The notes beneath the pieces are model-generated. The model saw only the letters and a program-made list of their open reading frames with translations. It did no database searches and had not been told where the DNA came from. Of a stretch of DNA of 39,716 bases, positions 17,550 to 26,466 are shown in pieces. The translations under genes and the position numbers were made by a program. The stretch spans positions 1 through 39,716 of the forward strand of contig CAMFKX010000013.1 in the NCBI GenBank assembly GCA_945957375.1. Direction: 5' to 3'. How positions within the stretch are numbered: position 1 is the first letter of the stretch; every line of letters begins with the position of its first letter. The DNA is from an uncultured Roseiarcus sp. (lineage in GTDB: Bacteria; Pseudomonadota; Alphaproteobacteria; Rhizobiales; Beijerinckiaceae).

Positions 17550-17702
17550 ATGAATCCCGAAGAACAGCCGGTCGTGACCGAGCGGAGCAGCGTGCGGGTG
17601 CGGGCCGGGGTGACCGGCCACAATGTCCGCTACGTCCTGCTGGCGAGCCTCGCGCTGGCGATCGTGCTCGTCGGCGCCGTCGCGCTGCTGATGGGTCGGT
17701 AG
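17550..17702 (+). CDS. Small single-pass membrane protein
   Basis: This is a 50-residue protein. The ATG at 17550 follows ACGGAGGCG. The first about 26 residues are polar and charged (MNPEEQPVVTERSSVRVRAG). One strong transmembrane helix follows (YVLLASLALAIVLVGAVALLMG), with a final Arg. The positive charges before the helix place the N-terminus in the cytoplasm. Similar tiny membrane proteins are common in stress regulons of this order, but I recognise no named family. The longer frame starting at 17442 has no ribosome site and is not preferred. Confidence 0.6.
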   Translation: MNPEEQPVVTERSSVRVRAGVTGHNVRYVLLASLALAIVLVGAVALLMGR

Positions 17703-17853
17703 CGCGCTCGATCCGCTCGCCGCCGCTCAAGCCTGCGGCGAGCTTTCGAGTTCGGGGGATTGACGGGCGCCTCTCGGCGCGCTTGTCTCGGCCTTCGTCG
17801 AGCCGCGAGTCTGGCGATTGGCGCGGGCTTGCTCTCGAGACGATGGATCCCCG

Positions 17854-19455
17854 ATGACTGAACCGCGCGCTGACGTAACCGCGATGATTGCGGAGGGCCG
17901 CACCTCGCTGGGCATCGAACTCGGCTCCACCAACATCAAGGCGTGCCTCGTCGGCCCGAACCACGAGGTTCTCGCCACCGGCGGCCACGGCTGGGAGAAC
18001 CAGTTCGTCGACCGGCTGTGGACCTATTCCGAGGAGGCGATCTGGGCCGGCCTCTCCGCCGCTTTCGCCAGTCTCGCGGCGAATGTCGAACGGCGATACG
18101 GCGTGCGGCTCGCGCGCGTCGGGGCGCTGGGCGTCTCGGCGATGATGCACGGCTATCTGGCGTTCGACGCGGACGGCAGGCTGCTCGTCCCGTTCCGCAC
18201 CTGGCGCAACACCAACACCGAGCGCGCCGCCGCCGAACTGACCCGGACGATCGGCTTCAACTTTCCGCTGCGCTGGTCGGCCTCGCACCTCTACCAGGCG
18301 GCTCTCGACGACGAGCCCCATGTCGCCGACGTCGCCTACATCACCACGCTCGCCGGCTTCGTCCACTGGCGCCTCACCGGCCGCAAGGCGCTCGGCGTCG
18401 GCGACGCCTCGGGCATGTTCCCGATCGACCCGGCGACGCATGATTACGACGCGGCGATGCTGGCGCGGTTCGGCGCCATGGTCGCCGCGCGCCGGCCCGG
18501 CCTCGACGCGGCGAAGCTGTTCCCCAAGGTGCTGGTCGCCGGCGAGGACGCCGGGACGCTCACCGCGGAAGGGGCCCGCCTGCTCGATCCGACCGGGACG
18601 CTCGAGCCGGGCGCGCCGCTGTGCCCGCCCGAGGGCGACGCCGGCACCGGCATGGTCGCCACCAACGCCGTCGCGCCGCGCACCGGCAACACCAGCGCGG
18701 GGACGTCGATCTTCACCATGGTGGTGCTCGAAAAGCCGCTGACCGCGGTTCACGAGGAGCTCGACATCGTCACCACCCCGGCGGGCGACCTGGTGGCGAT
18801 GGTTCATTGCAACAACGGCGCGAGCGAGCTCGGCGCCTGGGCGGGCGTGTTTTCCCAGTTCGCCGCCGCGATCGGCTCCGCGGCCGACCAGAACGCCGTG
18901 TTCGGCGCGCTGTTCGCCGCAGCCCTCGAGGGCGAGGCCGACGGCGGCGGGCTGATCGCCTACAATTACCTCGCCGGCGAGCCGATCACCGGCCTCGCCG
19001 AGGGACGGCCGCTGGTGGTGCGCACCCCCGGCAGCCGGCTGACCCTCGCCAATTTCATGCGCACCCAGCTCTACGCCGTCTTCGGCACGCTGAGCCTCGG
19101 CATGGAGGTGCTGCGCAGCGAGGGCGTGAAGCTGGACTCGATGTTCGCGCACGGCGGCATGTTCCGCACCGCCGGCGTCGCGCAGCGCTTCCTCGCGGCG
19201 GCGATCGGCGCCCCGGTGACGGTGGGCGAGACCGCGAGCGAGGGCGGCGCCTGGGGCATCGCGGTGCTCGCCGAATACCTGCGGACCGGCGCGCGTGAGA
19301 GCCTCGGCCGCTATCTCGCCGACCGCGTATTCGCCCACGCCGACCTCGACGTGGCCGAACCCGACCCCGCCGACGTCGAGGGCTACGCGAAATGGCTCCG
19401 GCAATACGCGGCGGGTCTGGCGATCGAAAGGGCGGCGGCGGAGTCGATCCGGTAG
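17854..19455 (+). CDS. FGGY-family carbohydrate kinase (xylulokinase-like)
   Basis: This is a 533-residue ATP-dependent sugar kinase. I chose ATG 17854, shortly before the phosphate-1 motif LGIELGSTNIKACLVGP (residues 22-38). Other family parts are GVSAMMHGYLAFD with the substrate loop FRTWRNTNTERAA, the GDASGMFPIDP block, the phosphate-2 region RTGNTSAGTSIFTMVV, and the adenosine-side GGMFRTAGVAQRFLAAAIG. The closing region GETASEGGAWGIAVLAEYL is conserved in this subgroup. The substrate (a pentulose or another polyol) cannot be told, since no transporter or isomerase lies nearby. It is not clearly part of the stress locus before it or the accessory block after it. Confidence 0.85.
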   Translation: MTEPRADVTAMIAEGRTSLGIELGSTNIKACLVGPNHEVLATGGHGWENQFVDRLWTYSEEAIWAGLSAAFASLAANVERRYGVRLARVGALGVSAMMHGYLAFDADGRLLVPFRTWRNTNTERAAAELTRTIGFNFPLRWSASHLYQAALDDEPHVADVAYITTLAGFVHWRLTGRKALGVGDASGMFPIDPATHDYDAAMLARFGAMVAARRPGLDAAKLFPKVLVAGEDAGTLTAEGARLLDPTGTLEPGAPLCPPEGDAGTGMVATNAVAPRTGNTSAGTSIFTMVVLEKPLTAVHEELDIVTTPAGDLVAMVHCNNGASELGAWAGVFSQFAAAIGSAADQNAVFGALFAAALEGEADGGGLIAYNYLAGEPITGLAEGRPLVVRTPGSRLTLANFMRTQLYAVFGTLSLGMEVLRSEGVKLDSMFAHGGMFRTAGVAQRFLAAAIGAPVTVGETASEGGAWGIAVLAEYLRTGARESLGRYLADRVFAHADLDVAEPDPADVEGYAKWLRQYAAGLAIERAAAESIR

Positions 19456-19817
19456 GGTCTTCCGACAGAGCGCATTTCCGAGCAAGACCACCGGCGAAAG
19501 CGACGGGAGGAACGCTGCGCGCCAAAGCACATTGGCGCTCGAGGATTGCGCTCGCCGGCAAGGATCGCACGCCTGGGCTCGGCCGCCGCGCCGGTTGCGG
19601 CGGGCGCCGCCGTATTGACGCCCTCATCATTAAGCTTCATCTAAACCCTTGGCGAACGCGAACGCTCTGCTTCGGGATCTGTCTCCGCCGGCTGCTGAGC
19701 GGCGGGCAAATCTGTCGGTCCCGGTGTGCGGGCGCTCACAGACGCTTGGCGCGGGAGGCGCCACTGTCGTTGAAGAGGAAGCGGACGAGCGGCCCGCTCG
19801 GACAAGCGAGGACAGCC
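19456..19817 (+). other. Intergenic region before the TIR/STAND operon
   Basis: No convincing gene is seen in these 360 bases. TTGACG at 19616-19621 could be a -35 box, with a poor -10 (CATCTA) 17 bases later at 19639. A GGAAC-N16-CATT sequence at 19509-19533 is a one-mismatch EcfG site but lies 285 bases from the ATG. A GCGAGGA ribosome site precedes 19818. Confidence 0.4.
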
Positions 19818-21377
19818 ATGCCCTCTGACGACGTCGTCGTTTTCATATCCTACGCCCACGACGATGATCTCGTTCTGCTGGGCGACCCGAACGGAAAGGG
19901 CTTCGTCACCGTCCTCGACAATGCTCTGCGTGAAAAGCTGAAGGATCTCGGCGCGCGCAACGTCAGCGTCTGGCGCGACCGGCGACGCATCGATCAGGCC
20001 GACCAGTTCCGCGACTTCATCGACGACGGCCTGAAGGCGGCGGAGTTCCTGATCGTCGTCATGTCGTCGAACTGGCTCCAGCGCCCCTATTGCCGCAAGG
20101 AGTTCGACACGTTTCTCAACCTGCGCAAGGCGGCCGGCGTCGCGAATCCGGCGAGCCGGATGCTGCTCGTCGGCAAAGGCTACGTCGACTGGAAGGCGCG
20201 GCCGCAGGAGGTGCAGGGGCAGAACGGCTACCTGTTCTACTCGAGGGACGACCAGGACGACGTCAACGCGGTGACGCCCTACTTCAACCGCGGCAAGTGC
20301 TCCGATCCGTTCTTCACCGAGGTCGACGAACTTGCCTGCGACCTTCAGAAGCGCGCTTCGAGGCTCGCCGTCGGCGACCCGGCCTCGCCCGCGCCCCGGC
20401 CGGTCGCCCCGATCGTCGTCCCGAACGGCAGAACGGTGTTTCTGTCAAAGCCCGCAAGCGACATGAAGGCGGCCTACGCCCGTCTCGTCAACGAGTTGCA
20501 GGGCAAGGGCTTCATCGTCGCGCCAGACCCCGATCAGGATCCGCCGGACGACGCCAGCGCCCGGGCGTTTTTCGCTGATGCGATCGACAAGGCGGAAGCC
20601 TTCGTCCACCTGATCGGCGACAGACCAGGCTTCGCGCCCGAGGGGCTCGATCCGATCGTCAAGCTCCAGGCCGCGCTCACCCGCGAGAAGGCGGCGCAGG
20701 CGGAAGGGGCGCCCGGCGAGCGACTCAGGCGGCGCATCATCTGGGCGCCGAAGATTCTCGACGAGGGCGGCGGAGCGTCTGGGGCGCCCGCCGTCGAGCG
20801 CGACTGGCTGCAGGCGCTCGAGCGCTTCGACAGGCAGATTCCGACCGACAAGATCGACAGCGACATCTTGAGCAAGTTCGTCGAGTACCTGTTCCAGTAT
20901 CTGACCGAGACCGCGCCGAGGCCCGCCGCGGTCGCGCCGGCGGGCGCAAAGTTCGACGTCTATCTCTCCTATCATCCCGCCGACGAGGACTATGTCGGCG
21001 TGATCGCGAAAGCGCTGAAGGACGCCTCGGTCAAGCCGCGCATTCCCGTGCCCGACAACGACGCGGATTCGCGCCGCTACAACGGCGACCTGCTCGCCAA
21101 ATGCGACGCCGTCACGCTCTGCTGGGGCGCGGCTTCGGAAGTCTGGGTTCGCTCGGAGGCGGACCGCCTGTCGGACTGGCAGTCCCTCGGGCGCAAGCAG
21201 CAGTTCGTCTTCCGCGGCCTGATCGCGGGGCCGCCGCCGGCCGCGCACAAGAGCAAGGACAAGCTCCAGCTCATCTTTTCCGACGGCCAGTTCGACAAGA
21301 TGGTGGACCTCGCCGACCTGGGCCAGCCGACGCTGGCGCTGCTGGCGGATTTCGCCGCGTCTGACGGAAAGCCATGA
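19818..21377 (+). CDS. Triple TIR-like protein, partner of a STAND NTPase
   Basis: This is a 519-residue soluble protein. Residues 5-175 are a TIR domain: VVVFISYAHDDD at the first strand, VWRDRRRIDQADQFRDFIDD, then SSNWLQRPYCRKEF, where E95 sits at the position of the NAD-cleaving glutamate of active TIR proteins. Residues 205-290 repeat a TIR-like/DUF4062-like pattern (RTVFLSKPASDMKAAYARLV) without an obvious catalytic Glu. Residues 377-510 are a third copy (KFDVYLSYHPADEDYVGVIA; W443 and E447). The gene overlaps the next one by four bases (ATGA), so the two are surely co-translated. By analogy with bacterial TIR-STAND systems it may be an NADase effector or a signal-relay adaptor in phage defence. 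Confidence 0.8.
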   Translation: MPSDDVVVFISYAHDDDLVLLGDPNGKGFVTVLDNALREKLKDLGARNVSVWRDRRRIDQADQFRDFIDDGLKAAEFLIVVMSSNWLQRPYCRKEFDTFLNLRKAAGVANPASRMLLVGKGYVDWKARPQEVQGQNGYLFYSRDDQDDVNAVTPYFNRGKCSDPFFTEVDELACDLQKRASRLAVGDPASPAPRPVAPIVVPNGRTVFLSKPASDMKAAYARLVNELQGKGFIVAPDPDQDPPDDASARAFFADAIDKAEAFVHLIGDRPGFAPEGLDPIVKLQAALTREKAAQAEGAPGERLRRRIIWAPKILDEGGGASGAPAVERDWLQALERFDRQIPTDKIDSDILSKFVEYLFQYLTETAPRPAAVAPAGAKFDVYLSYHPADEDYVGVIAKALKDASVKPRIPVPDNDADSRRYNGDLLAKCDAVTLCWGAASEVWVRSEADRLSDWQSLGRKQQFVFRGLIAGPPPAAHKSKDKLQLIFSDGQFDKMVDLADLGQPTLALLADFAASDGKP

Positions 21378-24300
21378 GCGAGACCGCGGCAGCCGTCGCC
21401 GAAGCGGAAGGCGGGAAGACGCCGTCGCCGCCGGACGATGGAACGACGCTTTCCGCGCAACGGCCGTTTCCCGGACTGCGCCCCTTCGTGTTCGCCGACC
21501 GCGGCTTCTTCTTCGGTCGCGAGCGCCAAAGCTTCGCGCTCTACCGTCTGGTCGAAGGCGGGCGCTTCATTGCGGTCATCGGCAGCTCCGGCAGCGGCAA
21601 GTCGTCGCTCGTGCTCGCAGGCCTCCAGCGCCTGCTCGCCGAAGAGACCGCCGAGACCAGCGGCCCGAGCTGGGCGTTCCTTGACATGCGCCCCGGCGCG
21701 GCGCCGATCGCCCGGCTCGCGCGCGCCCTTGGCAGACTCTCCGAGGGCGAAAGCCCCGACGCCGCGGCGCGCCGGCGCGACCGGATCGAATGGACCCTGC
21801 GCCAGTCGAGTTTCAGCTTCGAGCAGGCGCTCGAAGCGGCCGGCGGCCTCAACGGCCGCTCGCTGCTGCTCGTCGTCGACCAGTTCGAGGAATTGTTCCG
21901 CTTCGGCCTCGCGGGTCTGGCGATGCGCCGGACCAGCCTCGCAGACGTGCGCGCAAGGGACGAGGCGACCCAGTTCGTCCAGATCCTGCTCGACGCCGAC
22001 CGCCGCCGCCTCAAGGACGTGCACGTTCTGATCACGATGCGCTCCGACTTCGTCGGCGACTGCTCCTATTTTCACGGGCTGTCGGAAGCGGTCAGCGCGA
22101 CGCAATACCTCGTTCCGAACCTCATCCGCAGCCAGCTCGAGGACGTCATCCGGAAGCCGGTGGAGAAGGCGGGCGCCTCGATCGAGCCCGAACTCGTCGA
22201 GCGCCTCATCAACGATTGCGGCGACGAGCTGGACCAGCTTCCGGTCCTCCAGCATTGCCTGATGCGGCTTTGGGACCGCGCGGGCGTCCTCAGCGGCGGC
22301 GGATCGCGCGCGCTCACGCGCCAGACCTACGACGACATCGGGCGCATCGCGGAGGCGCTGTCGCGCCACGCCGACGAAACGCTGCAAAAGTGCATGGGCC
22401 GGGAAATCGCCGCCGAGCAGGCTTTTCGCGCGCTGTCGGAACTCGACCGTGAGGGCCGCGCGATCCGCCGCGGCCGACGCTTCAAGACGCTTCTCGCCGA
22501 GGCGGGCGTTTCGGAGGCCGACCTGCGCGCGGTGCTCGATACGTTCCGCGCGCCTTCGTGCTCGTTTCTCGTTCCGCCGCTCGCGACGCCAGTCGCGGAG
22601 GACGACGTTGTCGACATCGGGCACGAAGCCCTGCTGCGGCGGTGGAAAGTGCTGGCCGGCGGCGGCGCCGCCAGATCCGCCGCGGACATGGCGGGTCGCT
22701 CGGGTTGGCTTGCCGAGGAGCGCGCGGACGGCGACCGTTACCGCACGCTCCTGTCCTTTCTTGACGGCGAAAAGGCGAGCCTGACCGCCCCGCAGGAGAC
22801 GAAGGCCTGGTGGGACCGCCGGCCGCGGACGCCGGCCTGGGCCGAGCGCTACGGCGGCAAGTTCGATGAGGTGAAGGCGCTGATCGAGGAGAGCATCGAG
22901 GCGCAGCGATCTGCGCTCGAGCAGTCGCGGCGGTCGAGACTCTATCGCTGGATCACGGGCCTGGTCGCGGCTGCGGCCGTCGTGGCTGCGGTCGTCGCGC
23001 CGTGGATCATGCACGTGCAGGAGCAGAACCGCGAGGCCGCACGATTGGTGGCGGAGCAGCAGCGCGAGGCCGCTCAGCAGCGGCAGCGGCAGGAGGAGAT
23101 CGACAAGAGCGCGATGACCTCCGCCAAGACGCTGGTCGAAAAGGTGCTTCAGGCCTTTGACGACAAGAGCCTCGATCCTGCCGGGGCCGAGAGTCTCGGG
23201 AATATCTCGGGGCAGTTCCTCAACGACATTCGAGCGGCGGTGAAGACCCCAGCCGCCGACCTTGTCTGGACCCAGGCGCTCAACGCTCAGGCCGACCTTC
23301 AGGCGAAACTGAGACACAACAAGGAGTCCCTTGCCCTCGCGCTACAGGCGAAGGCGGCGGCGATCGAACTCGGTCAATCGAACCCGACTTCCCGCGAGCA
23401 ACTGCGGGCGCTCTACGACGCGACGATCCGCGCCGGCAATATCCTCGCTCTCAAGCCCGCCCAGCAGCAAGACGCGCTCCGGGAGTACAGGCAAGCGCTC
23501 GAGATCGGCGAGAGGCTCGCCGCCCTCGACGGCGGAGAAGCGAGCGCCCACGCCGCCGTCGACGCGCGCCTCAAGATCGGCGATGTCGATTCGCAAACCA
23601 GTACGGTCGACGCCGAGACGGACTACGCCGCCGCCCTGCTGACGTGCGACGCCGCCCTGGTCAAGAGCCCCCGCAGCCCGGCCCTTTTGCGGGACCGGGC
23701 GAATGGATATGTCCGCATCGCGCAAGTGGCGGGGAAGCAACAGAACTTCGAGAAGGCGGGAATCCTCTATGCGCAGGCGATCGAGATTTTGCAGTCTCTC
23801 GTCGAGCGCAACGCGCAGGCTGCGGCTTCGGGGTCAGAGCCGCTTGATCTGACGCTCAAATCGAACCTCGCCGCCTCCTACAGGCATTGGGGACTTTTGA
23901 AACGGGACGCAGGCGAACTGTCCGAGGCGCTCGCTCTCCTGAAGAAGAGCGTCGCGCTCGACGAGGGGCTCCTTGCGGCGCAGCCGGGAAGTCTTCAGTG
24001 GGGAGACTTCGTCTCTTCGAAGTACCGCACCACCGCCGAAATTCTCGATCGCATGAACCGGAGTGAGGAAGCGCTCGACTATTATCGCAAATATTTCGAA
24101 GCTCAGCGAGCGCTCGCCTACCGAGGATTGGGGCCGCCCGACTCGCAGAAGGATTTCGCGAACGCGGCGAGACTGTTCGGCGATCGCGCCAGCGGCCTTG
24201 ACCAGATCGACGCCTATCGCGCGGCGGTGCGGATGTGGGGCCGCCTCGTCGACGATCCCAAATTCGCGGATTACGCCGGCGGACAATACGAAGCCGCTCT

Positions 24301-24499
24301 CTCCATGGCCCAGGTCTTCGACCTCAACCAGGACTGGCCGGACGCGCGGGCCGCCTACCGCGTCGCCGCCAAGATGGCCACGCTCAACCTCGTCAAGGAC
24401 CCGTCGAACGCGTCCTGGCGCGAGAAGGCGGCGCGCGCCGAACAGGCGTCGGTGGAAGCGGAAATCAAAGGCAAGGCGGCGAACGTCTCGCCTCCCTGA
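21374..24499 (+). CDS. nSTAND1-type NTPase with transmembrane helix and TPR-like repeats
   Basis: This is a 1041-residue protein. Its entry motif QRPFPGLRPFVFADRGFFFG is the nSTAND1 signature. Walker A is GSSGSGKSS (residues 70-78), and Walker B with acidic residues is LLLVVDQFEELF (164-175). Helical STAND regions follow to about 500. A single transmembrane helix lies near 525-547 (WITGLVAAAAVVAAVVAPWI), preceded by RRSRLYR. A Gln/Glu/Arg-rich coiled coil spans about 550-585, then TPR-like helical pairs to the end. The positive charges before the helix place the NTPase in the cytoplasm and the repeats in the periplasm. STAND proteins act as ATP-driven sensors that oligomerise on ligand binding, and here the TIR protein would be the effector. 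It converges on the GMC gene. Confidence 0.85.
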   Translation: MSETAAAVAEAEGGKTPSPPDDGTTLSAQRPFPGLRPFVFADRGFFFGRERQSFALYRLVEGGRFIAVIGSSGSGKSSLVLAGLQRLLAEETAETSGPSWAFLDMRPGAAPIARLARALGRLSEGESPDAAARRRDRIEWTLRQSSFSFEQALEAAGGLNGRSLLLVVDQFEELFRFGLAGLAMRRTSLADVRARDEATQFVQILLDADRRRLKDVHVLITMRSDFVGDCSYFHGLSEAVSATQYLVPNLIRSQLEDVIRKPVEKAGASIEPELVERLINDCGDELDQLPVLQHCLMRLWDRAGVLSGGGSRALTRQTYDDIGRIAEALSRHADETLQKCMGREIAAEQAFRALSELDREGRAIRRGRRFKTLLAEAGVSEADLRAVLDTFRAPSCSFLVPPLATPVAEDDVVDIGHEALLRRWKVLAGGGAARSAADMAGRSGWLAEERADGDRYRTLLSFLDGEKASLTAPQETKAWWDRRPRTPAWAERYGGKFDEVKALIEESIEAQRSALEQSRRSRLYRWITGLVAAAAVVAAVVAPWIMHVQEQNREAARLVAEQQREAAQQRQRQEEIDKSAMTSAKTLVEKVLQAFDDKSLDPAGAESLGNISGQFLNDIRAAVKTPAADLVWTQALNAQADLQAKLRHNKESLALALQAKAAAIELGQSNPTSREQLRALYDATIRAGNILALKPAQQQDALREYRQALEIGERLAALDGGEASAHAAVDARLKIGDVDSQTSTVDAETDYAAALLTCDAALVKSPRSPALLRDRANGYVRIAQVAGKQQNFEKAGILYAQAIEILQSLVERNAQAAASGSEPLDLTLKSNLAASYRHWGLLKRDAGELSEALALLKKSVALDEGLLAAQPGSLQWGDFVSSKYRTTAEILDRMNRSEEALDYYRKYFEAQRALAYRGLGPPDSQKDFANAARLFGDRASGLDQIDAYRAAVRMWGRLVDDPKFADYAGGQYEAALSMAQVFDLNQDWPDARAAYRVAAKMATLNLVKDPSNASWREKAARAEQASVEAEIKGKAANVSPP

Positions 24500-24552
24500 C
24501 GACGCCTCCGCTCGCGGAGTCGCCTGCCCCTGCGCGGGCGCGCGACGCCATC

Positions 24553-26463
24553 TCAGGATTTCAGGACACTGACGGTGTCCGGGTCTCGGCCAGCATCGCG
24601 AAGAATGTCGTCAGCGGCCTTCTCGGCGATCATGTAGATCGCGCAGACGATGAAGAATCCCGGGATTCGCGGAAATACGCTGGCGTCGACGATTCTCAGC
24701 CCCTGCGTCCCGTGTACGCGAAAGTCGCTCGACAGAACGCCGCCGCGTTCCCGCGGCCCGATCGGGCAGGAGCAGGAAGCGTGATGGCCCCATGCGTTGC
24801 GGCGGACGAAGTCCCTGAGCCGGGAGGGGTCGTCGCAGTCGGCGCCCGGCGTGTCCTCCGGCGCGAGAACGCCCCGGATCTTGTGGGTCATCCCGCGCAC
24901 GCGCTCGATCCCCTCGACGACCGCATCGAGGTCCTCGCCGCCTGAGTCCGTCCCTTCCTCGAAACCGCGGAAATCGATCGCCGGGGGATCGCGGGGATCG
25001 GCCGAATAGAGGCGCACGCGGCCGCCGCGGTTGTTCGTATGCGCCTTGAGCAGGGCGAATGTGAGGTCGTTGCGGCTCTTGCGGATGATGTCGGAATAGC
25101 CGGTGAAATAGCCGAAGAAGCGGGTAACGAGCCCCATCACGAACAGGTCCGGCGCCGCCCCCCGCGCGAGCGCCGCCCTGGAGCGCAGGGAAAAGGCGAC
25201 CGCGGCGCCATTCGATCGATACATGCCGCGTCCGCGCTTCCACGCCTGATAGGCCGGGTCGCCGACTTCGAACGCGACGCCGTCGAGACACCTCCAGGGC
25301 TTTCGGGTCGACTGGACGATACCGACTTCGTAGCGGTCCTGGAGATTGCGCCCGACGCCCTCGAGCGCGACCCGCACGCCGACGCCATGTTTCGCCAGTT
25401 CGTCGGGTGGGCCGACGCCCGACAGCATGAGGAGTTGCGGCGTGTTGAAGGCGCCGGCGGCGAGGATCACCTCGCGCCTCGCCAGGACGCGTCGCAAGGC
25501 TCCTGGCTCCGGGCTCGGGTCGGCGCAGGCGCGGTAGAGGCTGCGACCCTTGCGATATTCGACGCCGATCGCCCGAAGGCGCTCGTCGAACAGCACGCGG
25601 GTCGCGAGGGTGTCGAACTCGACCCGCAAGCCGTGCGACGCCACCGCCTCCGCCGCGCGTTCCCGCGCGCCGCGCCGGCGCCCGCGAGAGGTGGAGAGCG
25701 GCGCGACCGTCAAGCCTTCGGCGAGTCGGCCTTGCAGACGCTGGTCGTTTGGATCGTCATGGCCGATCAGGAAGCGACGATCTCGGTCGAACAGCCGCGC
25801 GATCGCCCGGGCGAAGCGAACGATTCCGGATCGCATGTCGACGTCCAGGTCGGAGGCGACGGCGCCGAGAAGCGTCCTGACCAGCGAGCGGTCGCCGAAC
25901 GCCTCGACAGGCTTGGGAACTTCAACGTCGAGCCATCCGTCCCAGCCGTGTCCCGTCGGGTTCACGCGCCCGCCGGTCAGGCGCGAGACGAAGCGCCAGA
26001 CCGGCCGATAGCGGCAGTTGTCGAGACGCTGGAAATAGCGCTGCATCGCCTCCGCGCGCCACGACGGGTCGCCGGTCAGCTCGGCGAGCTCGTTCCAGTC
26101 CGACTCGTGCGGAGCCATCAGGATCATCGCGTGATGGGCCGTGCAGCCGCCCAAGGTCGAGGCCCGGGGATAGAGGACGCCGCGCCGGCCGCTGGCGTCG
26201 ACGCCGGGTCGGCGCTGCTCGTCGTCGCCAAAGTCATGAACGCGGTAGTTCCAGGCCATCGCCTTGTTTTCCGTGGCGAACGGATGGAAGGCGGGAACGT
26301 CGTAGTCGTCCGGCAGGCCCTCGGCCTGAAGGCTCGCCGGATCGGCGCCGGCTTCGAGGACGAGCACGCTCATGCCCGCCTCGGCGAGGCGGGCGGCCAC
26401 CACCCCGCCTCCGGCCCCAGAGCCGACGACGACGTAGTCGACCGTTACGTCCTCGTCCGGCAT
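24553..26463 (-). CDS. GMC-family oxidoreductase
   Basis: This is a 636-residue FAD-dependent alcohol oxidase or dehydrogenase. The ADP-binding motif VVVGSGAGGGVVAARLAEAG lies at residues 11-30, LGGCTAHHAMI near 105, and the GMC signature REVILAAGAFNTPQLLMLSG in the middle. The catalytic histidine pair is in WGHHASCS (H560/H561). The last motif, DASVFPRIPGFFIVCAIYMI, lacks the Asn or His usual in choline-dehydrogenase-type members and resembles a long-chain-alcohol-oxidase-like branch. There is no signal peptide. It starts three bases after the stop of a di-haem cytochrome gene, so electrons may pass to that cytochrome. The substrate is unknown. Confidence 0.88.
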   Translation of the reverse strand: MPDEDVTVDYVVVGSGAGGGVVAARLAEAGMSVLVLEAGADPASLQAEGLPDDYDVPAFHPFATENKAMAWNYRVHDFGDDEQRRPGVDASGRRGVLYPRASTLGGCTAHHAMILMAPHESDWNELAELTGDPSWRAEAMQRYFQRLDNCRYRPVWRFVSRLTGGRVNPTGHGWDGWLDVEVPKPVEAFGDRSLVRTLLGAVASDLDVDMRSGIVRFARAIARLFDRDRRFLIGHDDPNDQRLQGRLAEGLTVAPLSTSRGRRRGARERAAEAVASHGLRVEFDTLATRVLFDERLRAIGVEYRKGRSLYRACADPSPEPGALRRVLARREVILAAGAFNTPQLLMLSGVGPPDELAKHGVGVRVALEGVGRNLQDRYEVGIVQSTRKPWRCLDGVAFEVGDPAYQAWKRGRGMYRSNGAAVAFSLRSRAALARGAAPDLFVMGLVTRFFGYFTGYSDIIRKSRNDLTFALLKAHTNNRGGRVRLYSADPRDPPAIDFRGFEEGTDSGGEDLDAVVEGIERVRGMTHKIRGVLAPEDTPGADCDDPSRLRDFVRRNAWGHHASCSCPIGPRERGGVLSSDFRVHGTQGLRIVDASVFPRIPGFFIVCAIYMIAEKAADDILRDAGRDPDTVSVLKS

Positions 26464-26466
26464 GGG

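Noticed and set aside
19509-19533. GGAAC-N16-CATT upstream of the TIR gene
   Set aside because: There is one mismatch in the second box, and it is 285 bases from the start codon. A chance match is likely in this GC-rich DNA.
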